Source: Acidobacteriota bacterium (GTDB taxonomy: Bacteria > Acidobacteriota > Thermoanaerobaculia > Multivoradales > SZUA-115). From it: a DNA stretch of 5,353 nucleotides. The DNA is taken from positions 1 through 5,353 of the forward strand of contig QIHU01000745.1 of NCBI GenBank assembly GCA_003231035.1, given 5' to 3'. This document shows, piece after piece, positions 1-4,199 of the stretch. A program made the translations under genes and the position numbers. Positions within the stretch are counted from its first letter, which is position 1. Every line of letters begins with the position of its first letter. The notes under the pieces were generated by a model that was not told the origin of the DNA, ran no database searches, and saw nothing but the letters and a program-made list of their open reading frames with translations.

Positions 1-545
1 ATCCGTTGTGGAGTAGTGGCCATGTCTATACTAGTCTACCTGTAGCCCTAGGTGTTGCAAACTTGGCGAGCTCGATCCATATGCGCCGTCGCTCCGTCAG
101 CTTGGGCTAGTTTGGGTGACCCCGGCGGCGCGCAGCTCGACGATCATGTTCTCGAGCGGTTTCGAGCGCGCTACCGTCGATGAGATCGCTCGGCAGGTGC
201 GTGCGAGGATAGGTGCGAAGCCAGCCGATGGCGGGAGTGCGGTGGACCAGTAGCGCAGCGATTCGGGTCAGCAGAGGGAGTGCATTCATGAAAGGAGGTA
301 GAGGAGAATTCAGAAGCCTGGTGGGAACTCGGCGGTTAGGATCGCGTTGCTCATCCAGGCATGGAGCTAGTGTTTCTCAAATTCGGTGGATTGCGGGAAA
401 GGACCCGACCATGAGACTAGTATGGGCACGATCGATTGTGTGGGTCGCATCCTCGTCGCGGCCGTTGTGGCGTTTCTCCGTTGCAACGGCCATACTAGCG
501 GCCTGCTCGCCATCTCGCCTAAACCATGGGCACCTTGGAGGTCTG
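1..545. other. No recognisable gene; presumed intergenic or degenerate sequence
   Basis: I see no gene here that I can support. On the minus strand a 60-codon frame starts at 289 and ends at 107, but it has no Shine-Dalgarno (upstream it reads CTCTACCTCC, the wrong sense) and its protein resembles nothing I know. The plus-strand frame of the downstream gene stays open back to about 213, which high GC alone can produce. Codon third positions in 411-545 are only a little over half G or C by my count, weaker than in the body of the next gene. A perfect Shine-Dalgarno-like AAAGGAGGT (291-299) has no ATG, GTG or TTG at usable distance. An in-frame ATG at 411 could extend the downstream gene (see findings). 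No tRNA, terminator or confident promoter was seen. Confidence 0.6.
537..541 (+). promoter_or_regulatory. Ribosome binding site for the DUF442-like gene
   Basis: GGAGG lies four bases upstream of the ATG at 546. The spacing is short but workable. It is the main reason, together with the short lipoprotein-like N-terminus that follows, for choosing 546 over the in-frame ATG at 411, which has its own AAAGGA (398-403) with seven-base spacing. Confidence 0.5.
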
Positions 546-1100
546 ATGACTCGTCTACTGCTGATTCTCCCCTTCTGTATCGGTTGTGGAGTGACCGGTA
601 CCGCGCACGATTCTTCCGCTGTCGACCCGCCGGCCATCGTCGAGGAGGGGCAGTCTGAGGTGAACTGGGACGACCTGCTGCCCAATGCCAAACGTCCCGC
701 TCCGGGCGTGCTCTCTGGAGGGCAACCCTCGCTCGAGCAGCTCGAGGCGGCGGGTCGCGCCGGCTTCAAGACGGTGATCAACCTGCGTGCCCCTGGGGAG
801 TCTGGCACTCGTGAGCCGGAGGTGACCGCCGCCGGTATGCACTACGTGGCACTACCGATCGCCGGCGCCGATGCCATCTCGGAAGAGAACGCACGGGCGC
901 TCGCGGCTGCTCTAGAGGAGGCAGAGCAGCCGATCCTTTTGCACTGCGGCAGTGGTAACCGAGTGGGTGCCTTGCTGGCGCTCAAGGCTTTTCATGTCGA
1001 CGGCAAGAGCGCCGAGGAGGCCCTGCAATACGGGATCGAGTCCGGCGTGACCGGGATCGAACCCGTGGTGCGCAAGGCGTTGGGATTGGCGGTGGAATAG
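546..1100 (+). CDS. Putative lipoprotein with DUF442/BLH-type tyrosine-phosphatase-like (sulfurtransferase-like) domain
   Basis: This 184-residue protein has an N-terminus like a short lipoprotein signal: Arg3, a hydrophobic run at about 4-13, then Cys14 in FCIGC. That is an imperfect lipobox, because Cys occupies the -3 position. From about residue 56 it matches the DUF442 / beta-lactamase-hydrolase-like phosphatase fold: SGGQPSLEQL, then GFKTVINLR, then an ALPI strand, then the active-site loop HCGSGNRVGA (Cys134, Arg139). The catalytic Cys and Arg are four residues apart, as in rhodanese loops, rather than five as in classical tyrosine phosphatases. Such loops are normal in this family, so phosphatase and sulfurtransferase activity cannot be told apart here. 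If the lipobox works, the protein is membrane-anchored outside the cytoplasm. The ATG at 411 could give a 229-residue form. It converges tail to tail with the minus-strand operon and has no obvious functional partner nearby. Confidence 0.82.
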   Translation: MTRLLLILPFCIGCGVTGTAHDSSAVDPPAIVEEGQSEVNWDDLLPNAKRPAPGVLSGGQPSLEQLEAAGRAGFKTVINLRAPGESGTREPEVTAAGMHYVALPIAGADAISEENARALAAALEEAEQPILLHCGSGNRVGALLALKAFHVDGKSAEEALQYGIESGVTGIEPVVRKALGLAVE

Positions 1101-1101
1101 C

Positions 1102-2733
1102 TCAAGGTGGAGGCGATGGCTGGGTGAGCAGGAGATAGCCTTGCTTGGGGTCGAGTTCGCGAGCCACTTCGACCAGTCCCAGAGGGCGGGTTAGTGAGGC
1201 TAAACTATCCCGCTCGATCAGCAACCAGATTCGTTGCGGGTCGGAAGCGAAGCGACGCAACTCTTCCTCGCCATGGAGTTCCACGGCATAGCGCTGGGTA
1301 TAGAAAACGAAAGGGGCGTCGAGCCGTGGGTAGAGGGCGTAGCGCTCGCCGGGCCCCATGCGTTGGAGCAACTGCGCCGCCATCGGCTGTGCCGACTTGA
1401 CCGGATCGAAGAGAGGTTGCAGCAGCAGGGCGATGGCGAGCCCCGCGGCCGCCATGGCCGTTGCCAGTGCCACGGGTGTCTGGGCTGGCCGTCCGCGCAG
1501 GCCGAGGAGAAAACCGAGGGAGGCTCCTAAGCCGATGGTGGCAACAATCGCCATCGCCAGGGGGACGGTCCTCGCCGCAAGAAGCGCGGTGGCTTCCTGG
1601 TGAGCCGCCAGTTTGGGCAGCGCGATGCAGCCCACGGTCGCCAGCAGGGCGATGGAAGCTAACGGGACCAGCAGCCAGCGGCGGTAGCGAGGCCAGCCCT
1701 CGATCCAGCAATCGAGACCGATACCGACCGCCAGTGCCATGGCCGGATACATGGTGAGCACGTAGACGGTCCTCTTGGCCGGCGACAGGCTGAAGAAAAC
1801 GAGGGTCACCCCGATCCACGCCAAGGTGAAGAGCCACCAGCGTCGGCGAGGTCCTCGAAGTTCGCGGCGCGCGGCGAGCAGAGCGCCGGGCAAGAGCAAC
1901 GACCAGGGGAAGAAGTCGGCGGGAATGACGGTGAGGTAGTAGTACCAGGGTCGGTGGTGATGCCACGGGTTGGCGTAGCGCGTCAAGTTCTGTTTGATCA
2001 CCATCTGCTGGAAGTACTCGCTACCCGCCGACAAGGTAGCGGGCAGCAACCAGAGGGCGACCACCGCCAGCCAGATCAGCAAACCGCGCCCCAGTCGTAA
2101 CCGGCGCACCAGCGATCGGTCGCGGCTCAGGGCGGCGAAGGCGAGAATCGAGAGCAAGGGCGGCAGCAGACCGACCGGTCCCTTGGCGAGGGTCGCCAAG
2201 CCAGCGACGACGAAGAACCACAGGTGGTGGGGGCGAGAATCCCCACTCTCGTGCAGTTGCTCGGCGCGCACCCAGCACCAGATAGCGAGAGTTACCAGGA
2301 AGACCAGGAGCATGTCGATCTGCGCGAAACGGCCCTGGCGCAGAATCTTGAGGCCGGTGGCGAAGGCGGCGGCCGAGTACCAGGCGGCGCGAGTTGAAAA
2401 AAGTCGGCGGCCCAAAGCGAAGATCAGGAGGACGGTACCGATCGCCGCCAAGGCCGTGGGGAGGCGTGCGGCGACCTCGTCGACCCCACCGTGCAGCTTG
2501 CCCACCGCGGCGATGAGCCAGAAGTGCAACGGCGGCTTCTGTGCATAGAGCCGTCCGTTGAGGTGGGGGACGATCCAGTCGCCGGTCAACAGCATTTCGC
2601 GCGCCACCTCGGCGTAGCGCGGTTCATCGGGATTCCACAGGGAATGGTTACCCAGCCCGGGAAGAAAAAGGAGTGCGCTGAGGCTAGCGAGGAGGAACCC
2701 GGTCCACCGTTGGCGGTTCGAGCTTGCGATCAA
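1102..2733 (-). CDS. ArnT-like family 39 (PMT-type) polytopic membrane glycosyltransferase
   Basis: The protein has 543 residues, close to the usual ArnT length of about 550. After a first hydrophobic segment (about 12-28) comes the family signature NPDEPRYAEVAREML (34-48), with the acidic pair Asp36-Glu37 expected in the first periplasmic loop. GDWIVPHLNG (51-60) and QKPPLHFW (65-72, with Lys66) follow, matching the ArnT carrier-phosphate region. About a dozen hydrophobic segments extend to about residue 440, then a roughly 100-residue soluble tail like the ArnT C-terminal domain. Enzymes of this family take a sugar from a polyprenyl-phosphate carrier and attach it to lipid A or another acceptor on the periplasmic face. 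The start is TTG (2731-2733), sharing TTGA with the stop of the upstream gene, so translation is probably coupled. No arnA/arnB-type genes are present, so aminoarabinose as the sugar is not supported. The stop lies one base from the stop of the converging gene. Confidence 0.93.
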   Translation of the reverse strand: MIASSNRQRWTGFLLASLSALLFLPGLGNHSLWNPDEPRYAEVAREMLLTGDWIVPHLNGRLYAQKPPLHFWLIAAVGKLHGGVDEVAARLPTALAAIGTVLLIFALGRRLFSTRAAWYSAAAFATGLKILRQGRFAQIDMLLVFLVTLAIWCWVRAEQLHESGDSRPHHLWFFVVAGLATLAKGPVGLLPPLLSILAFAALSRDRSLVRRLRLGRGLLIWLAVVALWLLPATLSAGSEYFQQMVIKQNLTRYANPWHHHRPWYYYLTVIPADFFPWSLLLPGALLAARRELRGPRRRWWLFTLAWIGVTLVFFSLSPAKRTVYVLTMYPAMALAVGIGLDCWIEGWPRYRRWLLVPLASIALLATVGCIALPKLAAHQEATALLAARTVPLAMAIVATIGLGASLGFLLGLRGRPAQTPVALATAMAAAGLAIALLLQPLFDPVKSAQPMAAQLLQRMGPGERYALYPRLDAPFVFYTQRYAVELHGEEELRRFASDPQRIWLLIERDSLASLTRPLGLVEVARELDPKQGYLLLTQPSPPP

Positions 2734-3008
2734 GAATTACTTTCGGGGTTGTGCTGGGCGCGGATGAACCAGAGATTGCGAGCGTAGATGAAAACGCCGG
2801 TCGATTGACCGAGGATGAACACAGGGTCCTGCCGCCAGATCGCGTACGCGAGGAGGACCGCACCGCCCGCGAGGCTCAGCAACCAGAAGGCGGGAGGAAC
2901 GACGCTGCGTTTCTCGCGCTCGGAGGCGAGCCACTGGACGAGAAAACGGGAGGTAAAGAGGGCCTGGCCGACGAGGCCGACGGCTATCCAGAGGGTTGCT
3001 GTTTCCAT
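2730..3008 (-). CDS. LAB_N (lipid-A-disaccharide synthase N-terminal-like) three-helix membrane protein
   Basis: This 92-residue protein is a stand-alone LAB_N domain. Family motifs are clear: GLVGQALFTSRFLVQW at 12-27, SVVPPAFWLLSLAGG at 35-49, and DPVFILGQSTGVFIYARN at 61-78. These form three hydrophobic segments (about 5-27, 36-58 and 62-82). Despite the family name it has no LpxB catalytic domain. It begins 25 bases inside the preceding glycosyltransferase gene and overlaps the following ArnT-like gene by four bases, so the three are almost certainly one operon. LAB_N proteins resemble the three-helix PQ-loop/SemiSWEET type, and between a carrier-charging enzyme and a periplasmic transferase the protein may help flip or hand over the lipid-linked sugar. 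That role is inferred and not shown by the sequence. Confidence 0.92.
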   Translation of the reverse strand: METATLWIAVGLVGQALFTSRFLVQWLASEREKRSVVPPAFWLLSLAGGAVLLAYAIWRQDPVFILGQSTGVFIYARNLWFIRAQHNPESNS

Positions 3009-3805
3009 TCCGTGACCTCAGTCTGCAACTGGTGATGGTCAATCCACTTTTTCTGCATCCAGCGAACCGCCATCAAGTCTGCGAGGCCGCGCCACAGCCG
3101 GTTGCGGATGTTGTACTTGGCTTCACCGTAGCGACGGGGCCGATGACGGACTTCGATCTCGCGAACCCGCGCTCCTTCGATCTGCACCAGAGCGGGGAGG
3201 AAGCGGTGCATGCCATCGAAGGAGGGTAGGTGGCGTAGGACTTCGGCCCGGTATGCCTTGAGTGAGCAGCCGACATCGGTGACGCCATCGGCAAGGAGTC
3301 GACCGCGCACCCGGTTGGCAAGGCGAGAACTCACCCGGCGCAGCCAGCTATCGCTCCGTTGTGCTCGGACCCCCGAGACCAAGTCACAGCCTTCTAGAGC
3401 AGCCAAGAGTCGGGGAATGTCGGCGGGGTCGTTTTGAAGGTCGGAGTCCAGGGTGACGACAATTTCACCACGCGCGTTGTGGAAACCGGCCGCCAAGGCG
3501 GTGGACTGGCCGCGATGTCGAGCCAGTCGCAACAGACGGAAGTGGGAGTTCCCTTCGACGATGGCTTGGATAGCACGATAGCTGCCGTCGGTCGACCTGT
3601 CGTCGACGAGCAGAATCTCGTACGAGCGCAAGGTCTCGCCTAGCGCGATCCGCAGCTCGGCGGCGAGCCTCGGGAGATTTTCGACCTCGTTGAAGACGGG
3701 TATTACCACTGAGATTTCGGGGTCGGCCCGATGGGAATCGGTCGCGATCCTGAGGGGGAAGGATGAGATCGTCCTCGGGGTGTGTTCAGCACTCATCTTG
3801 ATCAT
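2984..3805 (-). CDS. Family 2 glycosyltransferase, DPM1/ArnC-like polyprenyl-phosphate sugar synthase
   Basis: The 273-residue protein has the GT-A fold markers of dolichyl/undecaprenyl-phosphate glycosyltransferases: SVVIPVFNEVENL at 32-44, ILLVDDRSTDGS at 64-75 (nucleotide binding), the metal-binding TLDSDLQNDP at 118-127 (Asp120, Asp122), and HRPRRYGEAKY at 221-231. These enzymes move a sugar from a nucleotide donor to a polyprenyl phosphate on the cytoplasmic face. The protein ends soon after a short amphipathic stretch (238-254) and lacks the two C-terminal membrane helices of ArnC and GtrB, so it is probably peripheral, like simple DPM1 enzymes. The ATG at 3805 is preferred over Met4 because GGAGAG (3816-3821) is ten bases upstream. 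The first 28 residues are a non-conserved extension. It is the first gene of the operon. The sugar cannot be predicted. Confidence 0.93.
   Translation of the reverse strand: MIKMSAEHTPRTISSFPLRIATDSHRADPEISVVIPVFNEVENLPRLAAELRIALGETLRSYEILLVDDRSTDGSYRAIQAIVEGNSHFRLLRLARHRGQSTALAAGFHNARGEIVVTLDSDLQNDPADIPRLLAALEGCDLVSGVRAQRSDSWLRRVSSRLANRVRGRLLADGVTDVGCSLKAYRAEVLRHLPSFDGMHRFLPALVQIEGARVREIEVRHRPRRYGEAKYNIRNRLWRGLADLMAVRWMQKKWIDHHQLQTEVTEWKQQPSG
3015..3019 (-). promoter_or_regulatory. Ribosome binding site for the LAB_N gene
   Basis: On the minus strand GAGGT precedes the ATG (3006-3008) by six bases. It lies inside the coding sequence of the upstream glycosyltransferase gene and supports this start, and hence the 25-base gene overlap. 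Confidence 0.6.
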
Positions 3806-3815
3806 GGCAAGGGAA

Positions 3816-3821
3816 CTCTCC
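3816..3821 (-). promoter_or_regulatory. Ribosome binding site for the family 2 glycosyltransferase gene
   Basis: GGAGAG on the minus strand lies ten bases before the ATG at 3803-3805. The alternative Met codon three triplets later would be 19 bases away, so the first ATG is favoured. Confidence 0.5.
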
Positions 3822-3900
3822 GGGTGGGGTTAGATCAACTCGGGTCGAAACGGTACCACCCGTGGGTTAATCGAGCGTGAATGGTGGATCCATCGGTGCC

Positions 3901-3949
3901 TCGAACCGTTCGCAGGCGCCGCCGCGGGGTGGCCCCGGGGGCTGTTCGA
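3901..3949. repeat. GC-rich nested inverted repeat
   Basis: TCGAAC (3901-3906) pairs with GTTCGA (3944-3949), enclosing a very GC-rich core that includes CGGGG-TGG-CCCCG (about 3924-3936). Together they could form a branched hairpin in RNA or single-stranded DNA. No run of T follows on either strand, so it is not an obvious intrinsic terminator. It could lie in the 5' leader of the leftward operon, or simply be a GC-rich structural element. Confidence 0.4.
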
Positions 3950-3976
3950 AGGCTCGTGTGCGAGTGCTTGATGTAG

Positions 3977-4007
3977 GCGTAAGTCGATGAATACAAAGGC
4001 CTTACGC
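3977..4007. repeat. Inverted repeat GCGTAAG / CTTACGC
   Basis: A perfect seven-base inverted repeat, GCGTAAG (3977-3983) and CTTACGC (4001-4007), is separated by 17 bases. It ends six bases before the proposed -35 element of the tRNA promoter, where an activator or repressor dimer could bind. The arm spacing of 24 bases centre to centre is about two helical turns. Chance occurrence is not excluded. Confidence 0.35.
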
Positions 4008-4012
4008 TTTGG

Positions 4013-4041
4013 TTGCGCGGTGTGGGGTGGCGCGGTAGACT
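4013..4041 (+). promoter_or_regulatory. Candidate sigma-70-type promoter for tRNA-His (and perhaps hisS)
   Basis: TTGCGC (4013-4018) and TAGACT (4036-4041) are separated by exactly 17 bases. The -10 matches the consensus at four of six positions and the -35 at three of six, including TTG. Transcription would start at about 4048, a few bases before the tRNA, as is common for tRNA genes. A GC-rich stretch between the -10 and the start would be consistent with a stringently controlled stable-RNA promoter. Confidence 0.5.
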
Positions 4042-4048
4042 ACCCCAC
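4022..4048. repeat. Inverted repeat flanking the -10 of the tRNA promoter
   Basis: GTGGGGT (4022-4028) and ACCCCAC (4042-4048) are perfect complements around a 13-base centre. A second overlapping palindrome, GGTAG-A-CTACC (4034-4044), contains the proposed -10. The symmetry coincides with the promoter core, so it could be an operator, or a hairpin at the start of the transcript. No regulator is identified. Confidence 0.35.
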
Positions 4049-4053
4049 TCAGT

Positions 4054-4130
4054 GCCGGGGTAGCTCAGTTGGTTAGAGCGCCTGACTGTGGCTCAGGAGG
4101 TCATGGGTTCGATTCCCTTTCCCGGTACCA
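4054..4130 (+). tRNA. tRNA-His (anticodon GTG), CCA encoded, apparent A73
   Basis: A complete 77-base cloverleaf can be drawn. The acceptor 4054-4060 pairs with 4120-4126, and T8-A9 follow. The D stem GCTC/GAGC encloses loop AGTTGGTTA. The anticodon stem CCTGA/TCAGG holds loop CTGTGGC, with anticodon GTG at 4088-4090, which reads histidine codons. The variable loop is AGGTC, the T loop TTCGATT, and CCA is encoded at 4128-4130. Two features are odd. The base before position 1 is T (4053) and position 73 is A (4127), instead of the bacterial tRNA-His G-1:C73. The stems contain G1-T72 and G7-T66 wobbles and a T50-T64 mismatch. The gene lies 69 bases before hisS on the same strand, so tRNA and synthetase may share a transcript. 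Confidence 0.9.
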
Positions 4131-4199
4131 TTTTGCCTTTCTCGCTGATTGAGCACCACGCCCTCGGCGTTGAGGCATGGACCTTTTCGCTGCACTCCC
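4131..4199 (+). other. tRNA-His to hisS spacer with small hairpin, no clear RBS
   Basis: The 69-base spacer contains a perfect hairpin, ACGCC-CTC-GGCGT (4158-4170), not followed by a T run, so it is not a standard terminator. No good promoter is seen. The bases just before the hisS ATG (4185-4199) are pyrimidine-rich and hold no Shine-Dalgarno. The nearest GAGG (4172-4175) is 24 bases upstream. RNase processing after the tRNA 3' end would leave hisS with a leader of about 69 bases. Confidence 0.45.

Larger units (their letters stand above)
3806..4053. other. Divergent intergenic region between the glycosylation operon and tRNA-His/hisS
   Basis: These 248 bases should carry the promoters of both the leftward operon and the rightward tRNA-His unit. 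A candidate rightward promoter is visible at 4013-4041. For the leftward operon I found no convincing -35/-10 pair, though AT-richer stretches near 3830-3840 and 3867-3875 are possible places. Several inverted repeats lie here (listed separately). No open reading frame of note is present. Confidence 0.6.

Noticed and set aside
152..168. Tandem TCGAGCG at ten-base period
   Set aside because: Only two short copies in a GC-rich stretch; no array or element boundary around them.
107..289. Minus-strand 60-codon frame in the left flank
   Set aside because: It has no ribosome binding site, no recognisable domain and no supporting neighbour; open frames of this size are expected by chance at this GC.
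291..299. Perfect AAAGGAGGT Shine-Dalgarno or 16S tail match
   Set aside because: No ATG, GTG or TTG follows at usable distance on the plus strand, and surrounding bases do not extend the match to a 16S rRNA end.
5..592. GTTGTGGAGT repeated at 5-14 and 583-592
   Set aside because: Only ten bases match, the flanks diverge and one copy is inside a coding region; likely chance.
4158..4170. Hairpin ACGCC-CTC-GGCGT as a tRNA terminator
   Set aside because: The stem is only five pairs and no T tract follows.
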